Part shown: positions 41,720-51,161 of the stretch, piece after piece
Layout: each line of letters begins with the position of its first letter
Numbering within the stretch: the stretch's first letter is position 1
Assembly (NCBI RefSeq): GCF_900220975.1
Contig: NZ_OBQD01000028.1
Span: 1 to 53,880 of the forward strand
DNA: 53,880 nucleotides
From: Rhizobium subbaraonis
Lineage (GTDB): Bacteria; Pseudomonadota; Alphaproteobacteria; Rhizobiales; Rhizobiaceae
Direction of reading: 5' to 3'
The notes under the pieces: generated by a model
Told to the model about the DNA's origin: nothing
Databases searched by the model: none
Seen by the model: the letters and a program-made list of their open reading frames with translations, nothing else
Program-made: the position numbers and the translations under genes

Positions 41720-44700
41720 ACGCGCACGAGCGACAGCAGTTTTTCAACGTCGAGCGGCTTTGCCATATAGTCGTTGGCGCCCGCCTCGATGCAGCGCTTC
41801 TGGTCGTCCGGCATGGCCTTGGCCGTCAGCGTGATGATCGGCAGCTTCTGCCAGGCCGCATTCTTGCGGATATGCCGTGTTGCCGTCAGTCCGTCCATCA
41901 CCGGCATCATGACGTCCATCAGAACGAGATCGATGCGTCCGTCCGGCTTGTCGAGCGACTGCTCCAGCTTGTCGATCGCCTCCTCGCCATTCCTGGCGAT
42001 TTCAACCAGCACGCCGCGCGGTTCGAGGATGTTGGTCAGCGCATAGACATTGCGCACGTCGTCCTCGACGATCAGGATGCGGCGTCCCTCCAGCAGTTCG
42101 TCGCGATTGCGCGCCTTGCGGATCATCTGCTGCTGCTCGTCGGGCAGTTCGGATACCACCTGGTGGAGGAAGAGGGTGACCTCGTCCAGGAGCCGTTCCG
42201 GCGATTTGGCGCCCTTGATGATGATCGATTTCGAATAGCGGCGCAGCCTCTGCTCTTCCTCCGCGGAAAGAACGCGACCGGTGTAGACGATGACAGGCGG
42301 GAACGAGTGCATGCCTTCCTGGCTCAGTGTCTCCAGAAGCGCGAAGCCGGAAGCATCCGGTAGGGAGAGATCCAGCACCATGCAGTCGAAGGTCTGTTCT
42401 GCAAGGAGAGCGATGCACTCCGCAGCTGTGCCGGCACCGATTGTCTCAACGTCGTGCGAGGAGAGAAGCTTCGATAAGGCCTCGCGCTGCACTACGTTGT
42501 CCTCGACGATCAACACGCGCCGCTGTGTTTGTTCAGCCCTGGCACCCAGAGATTCCATTACTGAAATCAAATGATCGCGCTGGACGGGTTTAAGTTCGTA
42601 CCCGACGGCGCCGAGTGAAAGCGCACGCTCTGAGTAATCCTCAGCAGAGATAATGTGGATAGGAATATGGCGTGTCCGAACGTCACGCTTAAGGCGATCG
42701 AGCACAGACAATCCAGACTGGTCAGGAAGGCCCACGTCGAGAAGAATGGCATTCGGCAGGAACTTATGGGCGAGCTCTAAAGCCTCGTGTGCGGTGCCGG
42801 CCACCAAGGCTTTGAAGCGAAGTTCTTGGGAAAGATCGCGCAGGATGAGCGCGAAAGATTTATCGTCCTCGACGATGAGCAGCTTACGCTCCGCATCGGT
42901 GACTGTGGCCCGGTCATCCTCGATGAAGGCAATCGCCTCTGCTTTACTCGCAAAGTTCTCGGAGGGGGGAGACAACACTGGCATCGCGGCTGTCTCAGTC
43001 TGACGAGCGACCTCTTGCCCTGCTGGCGGGGCGAGCTTGGTTTTGAATTCAGCGGGGATGACAACCGTAAACGTACTGCCGCTACCAACCCTGCTTTCCA
43101 GTGACAGGTAGCCGCCAAGCAGTCGGACGAGCTCGCGCGAGATCGACAGCCCTAGGCCCGTGCCGCCGAATCTGCGACTTATCGTGCTGTCTGCTTGGTG
43201 GAAGGCTTCGAATATCTGCTTTTGCTGCTCTTCGGGTATGCCGATGCCTGTGTCCTTTATGTCGAATGCAAGTTGCCTATCGGCGTGTCGGCGAACGTCC
43301 AGCGACACATTACCTTTCTCGGTGAACTTTAAAGCATTGGCCAAGAGGTTTTTGAGCACCTGTTCGAGACGCTGTCCGTCGGTCTGAACGATGGGGGGCA
43401 CTGATGCCGCGACAGTGACATTCAGCTCCAGTCCCTTGCTGGTTGCCAGCGGTTCGAACATGTGGCGCAGACTATTGACCATGCGCTCAACAGATACAGC
43501 TTCAGGATGGATCTCTACGTGACCCGCTTCGATTTTCGAAAGATCAAGGATGTCATTGATCAGGTTCAGCAGATCGTTGCCGGAGGACTGGATCGTCTGG
43601 GCAAACTGCACCTGCTGTGCTGTCAGGTTGCCTTCCGGATTATCAGCAAGCAGCTTCGCCAGAATCAGCGATGAGTTAAGAGGCGTCCGCAGTTCGTGAG
43701 ACATGTTTGCCAGGAAGTCTGATTTGTAGCGGCTTGCTTGTTCGACCTCTCTAGCCTTGGCTTCGATAGCATTCTTGGAGCGCTCGAGACTGTCGCGCTG
43801 TTGCGCCAGTTCCTCTGCCTGCTCTTCAAGCTGCGAATTTGTCTGCTCAAGTTCGGCCTGCTGCTGCTCAAGGCGCGCCTGCTGTTCGCGCAGCGCGCGC
43901 CCTTGTTCTTCCAGCTCCTCGTTCGAAACGCGCAGTTCCTCTCCTTGAACCTGCAGTTCTTCTGCTTGCCGCTGCGTCTCTTCAAGCAGCGCTTGGAGAC
44001 GCGTTCGAAACTCCGCCGACCGGATCGCAACCGCAATGAGTTCGGAGACGTGCTCGAGAAGCTTCAGGACTTGGTCATTGATGGGCGAGAGAAAGCCGAG
44101 CTCAATCATGCACCGGATGTCGCCTTCGACGATCGCAGGCGCCAAGGCAAGATAACGGGGTTTCTCTCGTCCAAGGCCGGAGCCGAAGTTGATGTAGCCA
44201 TCGGGCACTTCCCCGACCGCGATGGGATGGTGATCCCGCAGAACGTGGCTAAAAAGACTATCATTTTGACCGAAGCTTGTGGGCATAACAGCGTCTGATG
44301 GTACGCCATGTGCGGCTAGCCGATGGAACCTGCCAGCGTTCTCGACATACATAACGCCGGCTACCGCACCGAGATAGTTTGTCAGGAAACGAAGGATGTT
44401 GGCTCCAAGTTCACTAATAGGCTGATCGCCTGTCACAGAAGACGTAAGCCCGAGTTGTGCCTCGCGCAACCATTGCTCGCGCTTTTGCTTCAAGGCTGAT
44501 TTGCGAACCAGCGCCGAAATCACGAGTGTCAGGAGAATACCAAGTACGCCGGCAGACAAAGCACTGGCCCACGCGATGAGGTACGAAGTCTCCATCGCGG
44601 CCAGGCGTTGGCTACGATCTTCCCCCGCTTCATCCCGCAGTTGGCCCACCATTTCGCGAATACCCTCCATGTCACTGCGGCCGCGGTCCGACGCCACGAG

Positions 44701-45150
44701 GGCCAACGCCTCCACTTCTCCTTGTCGCTGGAATAACTGAAGGGTCTGCGCCATAATTTCCAACTTCGAAGAAACGTAGGCCCGTAGTGCCTCAACGGTT
44801 CCGCGTTGACGCATCTCATCAGTGGCGGTCGAATTGATGCTCGCGATGCGGCTTTCGATCTGGGGGACGGCGCGGAGATAGGGCAAAAGATAGGGCTCAT
44901 CGGAGGTTAGCAGGAACCCTCGCAGTCCGCTTTCGGCGTCTTGAATGTCGATTAGTAGCAGGTCAAGTGCGACGATGAACCCGTGTGTTTGCGTCACACT
45001 CGCGTTGCTTCTCCTTACATTGTCGATGGTGTAAATCGAAACTGCGGTGCTGATGAGTAGAAAGATGAACGCGCAAGAAAGACCGATGAAGACATTCCGC
45101 TCCAAGCCAAATGAGTGCGTAGCTGCCGTCGCGGACGCTTTTCGATGCAT
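41704..45150 (-). CDS. Large hybrid histidine kinase: CHASE3, GAF, HisKA, HATPase, three receivers
   Basis: A 1148-residue membrane kinase from the ATG at 45148-45150, which has AAAAGAG 8 bp upstream. Two membrane helices (about residues 17-38 and 188-212) flank a CHASE3 sensor domain (DIQDAESGLRGFLLTSDEPY). A GAF domain, a long Gln/Glu coiled coil (EELQVQGEELRVSNEELEEQ), the His box LANMSHELRTPLNSSLILAK, the ATPase motifs (NLLANALKFTEKG, GTGLGLSISREL) and three receivers follow (Asp in ILLDVGLPDQSG, VLDLSLPDASG, LMDVMMPVMDG). It is the sensor of an operon with CheR, CheB and a REC-kinase. The signal is unknown. Confidence 0.94.
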   Translation of the reverse strand: MHRKASATAATHSFGLERNVFIGLSCAFIFLLISTAVSIYTIDNVRRSNASVTQTHGFIVALDLLLIDIQDAESGLRGFLLTSDEPYLLPYLRAVPQIESRIASINSTATDEMRQRGTVEALRAYVSSKLEIMAQTLQLFQRQGEVEALALVASDRGRSDMEGIREMVGQLRDEAGEDRSQRLAAMETSYLIAWASALSAGVLGILLTLVISALVRKSALKQKREQWLREAQLGLTSSVTGDQPISELGANILRFLTNYLGAVAGVMYVENAGRFHRLAAHGVPSDAVMPTSFGQNDSLFSHVLRDHHPIAVGEVPDGYINFGSGLGREKPRYLALAPAIVEGDIRCMIELGFLSPINDQVLKLLEHVSELIAVAIRSAEFRTRLQALLEETQRQAEELQVQGEELRVSNEELEEQGRALREQQARLEQQQAELEQTNSQLEEQAEELAQQRDSLERSKNAIEAKAREVEQASRYKSDFLANMSHELRTPLNSSLILAKLLADNPEGNLTAQQVQFAQTIQSSGNDLLNLINDILDLSKIEAGHVEIHPEAVSVERMVNSLRHMFEPLATSKGLELNVTVAASVPPIVQTDGQRLEQVLKNLLANALKFTEKGNVSLDVRRHADRQLAFDIKDTGIGIPEEQQKQIFEAFHQADSTISRRFGGTGLGLSISRELVRLLGGYLSLESRVGSGSTFTVVIPAEFKTKLAPPAGQEVARQTETAAMPVLSPPSENFASKAEAIAFIEDDRATVTDAERKLLIVEDDKSFALILRDLSQELRFKALVAGTAHEALELAHKFLPNAILLDVGLPDQSGLSVLDRLKRDVRTRHIPIHIISAEDYSERALSLGAVGYELKPVQRDHLISVMESLGARAEQTQRRVLIVEDNVVQREALSKLLSSHDVETIGAGTAAECIALLAEQTFDCMVLDLSLPDASGFALLETLSQEGMHSFPPVIVYTGRVLSAEEEQRLRRYSKSIIIKGAKSPERLLDEVTLFLHQVVSELPDEQQQMIRKARNRDELLEGRRILIVEDDVRNVYALTNILEPRGVLVEIARNGEEAIDKLEQSLDKPDGRIDLVLMDVMMPVMDGLTATRHIRKNAAWQKLPIITLTAKAMPDDQKRCIEAGANDYMAKPLDVEKLLSLVRVWMPQ

Positions 45151-45425
45151 CAGATAACTCTTTTCGTTTGTAGGATTTGCCGCCCAACTCGGCTGGAAGG
45201 TATTGAGTCTAGCGCTCGAATTCAATGAGGTCCTCACCATTCGGCGATGGGCGCGTGTCGGCTGCTACGGTACCGACGCCCCCGTCGTGAAGAAGCCATT
45301 GAAATGCATTTGCAGCTTGGGTCACGACAAGGTGTCCGATTCTTCGGGGGGTACAGGGAACCTGTTCACGCCGCTGCCATTATCCGGAGCCTGAGACAGA
45401 CAAGTTCTGGGCAAGCGAGGTGTCC

Positions 45426-47117
45426 ATGCGTCCCAGAATTGCGATTATCGGTACCGGTCCCACCGGCCTCTACACGTTCAAACAACTGATCAGCCCCACA
45501 ACTCCCCTCTCGATCACCCTTTACGAAGCGGAAGGTGAGCCCGGAAAGGGAACGCCCTACCACCCCGACATGAACGATCCGGCGATGCTCTCCAACATCC
45601 CGAGCATCGAACTGCCGGCCTTCACCGAGACCCTGGTCGACTGGTTGCGGCGGCAGGATGACGAGGCGCTGATGCGTCATGGCATTCGCCGCGAGACGAT
45701 CGACGAGCGGGAGTTCTACCCGCGCCTCGTGCTGGGCGATTACATGCAGGCGCAGTTAGAGCGGATGTTGGCCATTGCCGCCGATCACGGCCACGAGATT
45801 TATGTGCGCGCGCGCCACAAGGTGGTGGACATCGAAATCCAGCCGGAAGCGATCCGCCTGCGCGTCGCCCATTCCGAGGGTGAGGAAGATGCGAGTTTCG
45901 ATCACGTCGTGATGGCGACGGGCCACAACTGGCCGGACAGCACGGAAATCCGCCCCGGCTATTTCGTCTCACCCTGGCCGGCGACCGTGCTGACGTCGAT
46001 CCGCAACGAGGCCGTCGGCATTCTCGGCACATCCTTGAGCGGCATCGACGCGCTGATGACGGTGGCGACCGCGCATGGCATGTTCTACAGCGATGCGGCA
46101 GGCGACCTGCAATACCAGCCGGCAGCCGATACCGAAGGCCTCACCGCCACGCTGATGTCGCGCAAGGGCATCCTGCCGGAAGCGGACTTCTATTGTCCGC
46201 TGCCTTATGTGACGCCGCTCGTCTGCACCGAGGAAGCCGTCGACGCGCTGATCGCAACAGGTCGTCACGACCTGCTCGACGACGTCTTCGATCTCTTCCG
46301 CAGTGAAATCGTTGCCCGCGATCCGGATTATGCCGCGCGCATCGGCCTGTCACAGCTGACGGTCGAGACCTTCGCGGCGGCCTACTATGCCGACCGTACC
46401 GAAAACGATCCCTTTGTCTGGGCCGCGAAGAACCTGGCCGAGACCGAAGAAAACCGCGCGAAGCGCTATACCGTGCCGTGGCGCTATGCGATCCTGATCA
46501 CCCACGAGATTGTCGCGCGCGTCATTCCGCATCTGGACGAGAAAGACCTCAAGCGCTTCCATCGCCACTTCAAGGGCATCTTCATCGACGACTATGCAAC
46601 GGTGCCGCTGATGTCGATCCGGCGTCTGCTTGCGCTGTCGCGCTCGGGCAAACTGTCCATCTTGCGGCTCGGCGAAGACTACAAGATCCGCACCGCCGAG
46701 GACGGCCTGGATCATGGCGCCGAGGTCGTGGTGGGCGAGACCACCCATCGCTTCGGCGCCTTCATCGATGCGACCGGACAGGAGACGCTGTCGGCAACGG
46801 ATCTGCCATTTCCGACCCTTGTCGCGCAGGGCGGGGTGCGGGAATCGGCGACGCCGAAACCGGGCGCGTTCCAGTTGCCCCATCGGGACCCCGCCATGGT
46901 GCGGACCGGCGGGATCGACGTCGATGAGTTTTATCGTCCGCGGCTCGGTCTGCCTTCGACGGCCAGGCTCTATTGCGCGGCGATCGCCTTCCTGTTGCAC
47001 AAGGAGCCCTTCGTGCAAGGGATCACCAGCGCGAGGGACATCGGGGAAACCGTCGGCAAGGCGATCCTGGCGGATGTCGCAAAGTCCGACGAACCGCTCT
47101 TTCAGATTTCTGCGTAG
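45426..47117 (+). CDS. FAD/NAD(P)-binding protein
   Basis: About 563 residues. The N-terminus has the dinucleotide-binding motif IAIIGTGPTGLYTFKQL, then LYEAEGEPGKGTPYHP, a second Gly-rich segment (VGILGTSLSGIDALMTV) and a conserved ATGHNWPD turn. This fits the FAD-NAD(P)-binding (NAD_binding_9) family, with an oxidoreductase fold but no known reaction. The ATG at 45426 has AGCGAGG 6 bp upstream; a GTG two codons earlier is also open. It is transcribed away from the large kinase; a hairpin at 47125-47157 may end the transcript. Confidence 0.85.
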   Translation: MRPRIAIIGTGPTGLYTFKQLISPTTPLSITLYEAEGEPGKGTPYHPDMNDPAMLSNIPSIELPAFTETLVDWLRRQDDEALMRHGIRRETIDEREFYPRLVLGDYMQAQLERMLAIAADHGHEIYVRARHKVVDIEIQPEAIRLRVAHSEGEEDASFDHVVMATGHNWPDSTEIRPGYFVSPWPATVLTSIRNEAVGILGTSLSGIDALMTVATAHGMFYSDAAGDLQYQPAADTEGLTATLMSRKGILPEADFYCPLPYVTPLVCTEEAVDALIATGRHDLLDDVFDLFRSEIVARDPDYAARIGLSQLTVETFAAAYYADRTENDPFVWAAKNLAETEENRAKRYTVPWRYAILITHEIVARVIPHLDEKDLKRFHRHFKGIFIDDYATVPLMSIRRLLALSRSGKLSILRLGEDYKIRTAEDGLDHGAEVVVGETTHRFGAFIDATGQETLSATDLPFPTLVAQGGVRESATPKPGAFQLPHRDPAMVRTGGIDVDEFYRPRLGLPSTARLYCAAIAFLLHKEPFVQGITSARDIGETVGKAILADVAKSDEPLFQISA

Positions 47118-47124
47118 ACCGGGT

Positions 47125-47157
47125 CGCCCACGGAGATCGTCACCGGTGCTGTGGGCG
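47125..47157 (+). terminator. Possible terminator after the FAD protein gene
   Basis: CGCCCAC pairs with GTGGGCG over a 19-nt loop that can extend the stem by GG/CC. It lies 8 bp after the stop. There is no T-run, so confidence is low. Confidence 0.4.
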
Positions 47158-47441
47158 CAAGGTAGAAAAAGATGCCTTAATGACTTTCCAAGGACTTTCG
47201 CCCTTTGCCATCAGACGACATGAGTAGTTAGGACGTCAATGGACTTGGCGATTGAAACGGTCTGGGTTTAATGCGCAGGAACTAATCGCCGATGTCAGGG
47301 TCGGTTGCATGATTTGAAGACCTCAACGAAATTGTGCATCACGACGCCATTGACTTAAGCAAAATGGTTGTTGCAAGACAGATCTGTGGCTGCTGACTAC
47401 ATGATGAGGGCGGGGTTGCGGAGACTTCGGGGGGTTGGAAG
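47158..47441. other. Gap upstream of the three-PAS kinase
   Basis: No gene is supported. A GGAAC at about 47276 is followed by GGTT at a 20-bp distance, not a proper EcfG-type promoter. AT-rich sequence near 47330-47370 could hold the promoter. Confidence 0.4.
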
Positions 47442-49592
47442 ATGCTGAACGCTGCAGACGACCGAACTCAAACGGAGATGCGCGACGACCTCAGGGAGAC
47501 TGTAAAGCAGCAGTTGGTCGTATTCGCGTGCAATGCGCAGATGGACATCGTGCAATGGATTGCCCCAGCACGGCCTGGCGATCATACAAGGTTGGCCGAC
47601 ACCTCGATCGATTGCTTATCCATCGACAAAGCCCTGGTTGGAAAGCTGCGAGAGGTTGGAAGGATCGCTCTGTCCCAGACAGGACTCGTGACTAACGATC
47701 TCGCCCTCGCTGATGGTGTGACGGTTCGAATCTCAGCGCAACGCCAGGGAGAGACGGACGCTGACCCCGCTGTGATGTTCACGCTGGTCAGTGATCTGCC
47801 GCAGCAACACGAAGACGCATCTTCTTGCCCGAACAGCGAGCCGAGGAACGCTCAATTCAGACTGGCTCTCGATGGAGCCCTCGATGGCTTCATGCTGTTT
47901 GAAAGCGTGCGCGACGGGAGTGGTCAAATCGTCGACTTCCAGTGGTCGTACGCAAACTCTGCTGCGGCAGAGATCATAGGGAAAGATCCGATCTGGTTTG
48001 AAGGGCGCCGCTTATTGGTAGAGATGCCCGGCAATCGAACTGACGGCTTGTTCGATGCGTATAAGAGTGTCGTTGAACGGGGGACACCCTGGGTTCAGAA
48101 TTTTCCATACAGACACGAAGGATTGGACATTTTCGTCCGCGCCGTCGCCACGAAAGTGAATGATGGCTTTGCCGTCATGTTTGCAGACCTATCGGAACAG
48201 AAGCGCGCCGAGGCGCGCTCCACTGCCATGGAGGAACGTTTCCGGCTCGCACTTCAGGCAGGCGGAGGAATAGGCGCCTGGGACTGGGACATCGTGAACG
48301 ACCGCGTCTACGCCGATGAAGCGTTTCTCCACTTCTTCGGCACTATCGGCTACGACCGCGAAGTGGGATTACCGGTTTCAGCATTCACTGACCGCATTCA
48401 TCCCGACGACCGAGCGCAAGTCCAGGCAAAAATTGCCGAGGCTTTAGCCATTGGAGGCGATTTCGTCGCTGAGTATCGAGTTACTGACGCAGAAGGTAGG
48501 GAACGCTGGGCCATGGCTCGAGGCCAATGCAAAACGGCCAATGGCAATCCTGTGAATTTTCCGGGCGTCCTGATCGACGTCACGGCTCGCAGACGAATGG
48601 AGGATGCGCTACTCCACAGTGAGCAGCGGCTGAAGGCGATCGTAAACTCGATTGACCAAATGATCTGGTCGACATTGCCTGATGGCCATCATGACTACTT
48701 CAACGAGCGTTGGTATGAGTTTACAGGCGTTGAGAAGGGAACCACGGACGGAGACGGCTGGAGCGAATTGTTTCATCCAGATGATCAGGCGCGAACTTGG
48801 GAGACATGGCGTCACTCATTGAGCACCGGAGAGCCCTACCATATTGAATACCGGTTAAGACACCGAACAGGGGTCTATCGGTGGGTTGTTGGAAAAGCAC
48901 TTCCTCTTCGCGGCTCAGATGGGACCATCGTCCGTTGGTACGGGACGTGTACGGACGTCCACGATCTGAAAACGGCCGAAGCGCAAAAAGAACTCATTGC
49001 GCGCGAATTGTCTCACCGCATCAAGAACCTTTTCTCGGTCATCCAAAGCATCGCTCAACTTTCGAGCCGATACCATCCCGAGGCTAGAGAATTCGTGTCG
49101 GACTTCCGGACGCGTTTGAATGCCTTGGCCTCATCGAATGACATCATTCTGCCGCAGCAGAACACCGAACAGCCTGGCGCCTATTGTCTCAATGAACTTC
49201 TTGATCGCATTCTCGGACCTTTCGTTGGGGCCGATGATACGCGATGCGCTCTTGCCGGACCGGCGATCCTGTGCACCGGACATACCTTGACGCCCTTGGC
49301 CCTGGTGTTCCACGAACTGGCAACCAACTCAGTGAAGTACGGCGCGTTGTCAGTTCCCGCCGGAAAAGTCTCTGTGCAATGGTCGATAGGCGAAAGCTCT
49401 ATCCTGCTTCGCTGGCAAGAGACGGGCGGGCCGCATATTGCCGGACCGCCCGCTCAACTGGGTTTTGGATCATTCCTCCTCGGCAAAGCAGTCACAGCCC
49501 AGCTGGATGCCAAGCTTGATCACATTTGGCGGGAAGAAGGCTTGCAGGTCGACGTGAAACTCCCGTTCGGCGACGCATTTCGCTCAAGCTGA
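47442..49592 (+). CDS. Three-PAS HWE histidine kinase
   Basis: A 716-residue soluble kinase. An N-terminal region of about 130 residues without a recognised domain is followed by PAS domains at about 140-265, 275-390 (GGGIGAWDWDIVNDRVYAD, FTDRIHPDD) and 400-520 (MIWSTLPDGHHDYFNERWYE, PAC motif RTGVYRWVVGKALPL). The HWE core has LIARELSHRIKNLFSVIQSI, VFHELATNSVKYGALS and the terminal WREEGLQVDVKLPFG. The PAS with W-DW-D pattern is common in light, oxygen or redox sensors; no LOV Cys motif is seen. No response regulator is adjacent. Confidence 0.93.
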   Translation: MLNAADDRTQTEMRDDLRETVKQQLVVFACNAQMDIVQWIAPARPGDHTRLADTSIDCLSIDKALVGKLREVGRIALSQTGLVTNDLALADGVTVRISAQRQGETDADPAVMFTLVSDLPQQHEDASSCPNSEPRNAQFRLALDGALDGFMLFESVRDGSGQIVDFQWSYANSAAAEIIGKDPIWFEGRRLLVEMPGNRTDGLFDAYKSVVERGTPWVQNFPYRHEGLDIFVRAVATKVNDGFAVMFADLSEQKRAEARSTAMEERFRLALQAGGGIGAWDWDIVNDRVYADEAFLHFFGTIGYDREVGLPVSAFTDRIHPDDRAQVQAKIAEALAIGGDFVAEYRVTDAEGRERWAMARGQCKTANGNPVNFPGVLIDVTARRRMEDALLHSEQRLKAIVNSIDQMIWSTLPDGHHDYFNERWYEFTGVEKGTTDGDGWSELFHPDDQARTWETWRHSLSTGEPYHIEYRLRHRTGVYRWVVGKALPLRGSDGTIVRWYGTCTDVHDLKTAEAQKELIARELSHRIKNLFSVIQSIAQLSSRYHPEAREFVSDFRTRLNALASSNDIILPQQNTEQPGAYCLNELLDRILGPFVGADDTRCALAGPAILCTGHTLTPLALVFHELATNSVKYGALSVPAGKVSVQWSIGESSILLRWQETGGPHIAGPPAQLGFGSFLLGKAVTAQLDAKLDHIWREEGLQVDVKLPFGDAFRSS

Positions 49593-50041
49593 CGAGACAG
49601 AGCACCTCAGCACGACGAGACAGTAGCACCATTTGCTGTCCAGACCTGACACATCGCACGTCCCTTCAGCGCGCGATAATTCGAGGAATTGCGTCTCGCA
49701 CTGGCGCAAAGGTACGGCTGGAGCTCTGCCCTTAAGCTGCAACGGGTCAACCGCCTGCAACATGGCCCGGTATTCCGCAATCAACCAGCATCAGATCTCG
49801 TGAACACGATGATGCAGACCGACTGCGGGCAGACATCTTCCATTGCTTTGCTCAACTCGTCGGCCTCATTCCCCAACCATGGCATGCAGGTGGAACACTC
49901 GTGCAGGGACCGCGTTAATGGCCATCACCTTTTGGTCACTGTCTCACGGATCGTGTCCGACAGGGGGTTGTCGCGGCACGCGACACAGTGCCGATGCCAC
50001 TAAGCCGGTCATTTACGACCACCCATTTTGAGGAGGCCTCA
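49593..50041. other. Gap with the EcfG-type promoter
   Basis: No convincing gene; an open frame at 49689-50003 has no family signature. The stretch holds the GGAAC-N16-CGTT element at 49892-49916 and a strong GAGGAGG ribosome-binding site just before 50042. Confidence 0.55.
49892..49916 (+). promoter_or_regulatory. EcfG-type general-stress promoter
   Basis: GGAAC, 16 bp, CGTT: an exact match to the alphaproteobacterial EcfG sigma-factor consensus (GGAAC-N16/18-CGTT). It lies 125 bp upstream of the DUF3597 gene, in front of YciE-like and catalase genes that belong to known stress functions. Start-site position is inferred as about 49922. Confidence 0.78.
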
Positions 50042-50545
50042 TTGAGTATTTTCGACCGTATTAAGGATGCGATCTTCGGCGAAGCCCGTGCCGAGCCCGC
50101 GGCGAAGACATCTGGCGATCCATCACCACCCTCCATGCAATCGACTGTTCACGAGGAAGCTGCAATTTCATCTGCCCCGGCGGCTACTCCTGCTCCAGCT
50201 CCGGCAGCAGGGTCAACATCGGCCCAGCCGGCTGTTGTTCAGGATACGGCTAACGGTCGCGCGTCCGACACAGAGAGGGAAACAACCTCGATTGATGTCG
50301 AGACTATGCTTGATCGGGCAGTCGCACGATCCGGCCAACAACTTGACTGGCGCCATTCCATCGTCGATCTGATGAAGGCCTTAGGTATGGATGCAAGCTT
50401 GGCCGAGCGCAAAGAGCTCGCAAGTGAGCTTGGCTATACAGGTGATCCCGGCGACAGCGCCAAGATGAACACCTTCCTCCACAAGGCCCTGATGAAGAAA
50501 CTGTCGGAGAACGGCGGCAAGGTGCCCGCGGAGCTTCTCGACTGA
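50042..50545 (+). CDS. DUF3597-family protein
   Basis: A 167-residue protein starting at TTG 50042 (MSIFDRIKDAIFGEARAEPA). The TTG is chosen because GAGGAGG ends 5 bp before it and the SIFDRIKDAIFG start is family-typical. An Ala/Pro/Ser-rich linker spans about residues 20-85; the conserved C-terminal domain has LDWRHSIVDLMKALGMDAS, RKELASELGYTGDPGDSA and MNTFLHKALMKKL. DUF3597 has a LysM-like neighbourhood in other genomes but no known role. It stands first in a stress cluster behind an EcfG-type promoter. Confidence 0.88.
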   Translation: MSIFDRIKDAIFGEARAEPAAKTSGDPSPPSMQSTVHEEAAISSAPAATPAPAPAAGSTSAQPAVVQDTANGRASDTERETTSIDVETMLDRAVARSGQQLDWRHSIVDLMKALGMDASLAERKELASELGYTGDPGDSAKMNTFLHKALMKKLSENGGKVPAELLD

Positions 50546-50588
50546 ACCCTTCCCCAGATCAAAAGCTGGACACCAAGGAGAACTGAAC

Positions 50589-51092
50589 ATGGCAGCTACA
50601 AAGACACTGGATGACCTGTTTCTCGACACACTCAAGGACATCTACTTTGCGGAAAAGCAGATCCTTAAGGCTCTTCCGAAAATGGCCCGCGCTGCTCAAT
50701 CGGAAGAGGGCAAGGCAGGTTTCTTGCAGCACCGTGAAGAAACCCAAGGCCAGATTGACCGCCTGGAACAGGTGTTCGAGCTGCTTGGCAAGGCGGCACG
50801 CGGCAAGACCTGCGAAGCCATCCAGGGGATCATCGCCGAGGGCGAAGAAATTATGGAAGAATTCAAGGATTCTCCGGCTCTCGATGCAGGCCTTATCTCT
50901 TCGGCCCAAGCCGTCGAGCACTATGAGATTGCGCGTTACGGTACCCTTATTGAGTGGGCCAACCAGCTCGGGCTGAAGGATGCAGTTCCCCTGCTAGAAG
51001 CTAACCTCGCGGAAGAGAAGGCGACGGACGAAAAGCTCACGAAGCTCGCCAAGGCTTCCGCAAACACCAAGGGCAAAAGCAAAAAGGCTTGA
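50589..51092 (+). CDS. YciE/YciF-family ferritin-like protein (DUF892)
   Basis: A 167-residue four-helix protein with the DUF892 pattern: LDDLFLDTLKDIYFAEKQIL, then EETQGQIDRLEQVFELLG, then AVEHYEIARYGTLIEWA. The E-x-x-H type di-iron ligands of ferritin-like folds are present in the second and fourth helices. It ends in a Lys-rich tail (KGKSKKA). YciE/YciF genes are general-stress genes in rhizobia and enterics. AAGGAG lies before the ATG, and the gap after the DUF3597 gene is short, so co-transcription is likely. Confidence 0.92.
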   Translation: MAATKTLDDLFLDTLKDIYFAEKQILKALPKMARAAQSEEGKAGFLQHREETQGQIDRLEQVFELLGKAARGKTCEAIQGIIAEGEEIMEEFKDSPALDAGLISSAQAVEHYEIARYGTLIEWANQLGLKDAVPLLEANLAEEKATDEKLTKLAKASANTKGKSKKA

Positions 51093-51107
51093 GGTCCTGA
51101 CCTCTAG

Positions 51108-51132
51108 AGGCTGTCCTCCGGGGCGGCCTTTT
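51108..51132 (+). terminator. Possible intrinsic terminator between the YciE-like gene and katE
   Basis: AGGCTG pairs with CGGCCT (one G-U) around a 10-nt C/G-rich loop, followed by four T. It lies 16 bp after the stop and may separate or attenuate katE transcription. Confidence 0.45.
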
Positions 51133-51161
51133 CCGTGTTCAACCTATCGCAGGGGACCATT

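Noticed and set aside
47276-47305. GGAAC near 47276 as an EcfG promoter for the three-PAS kinase
   Set aside because: The nearest GTT is 20 bp away and reads GGTT; spacing and sequence are both wrong.
49689-50003. 104-codon open frame before the DUF3597 gene
   Set aside because: It starts without a ribosome-binding site, shows no domain and overlaps the EcfG-type promoter.
42683-50670. Single CTTAAG words at about 42688, 47354 and 50665 as further regulator boxes
   Set aside because: Each lacks a second hexamer 5 bp away, and most lie within genes.
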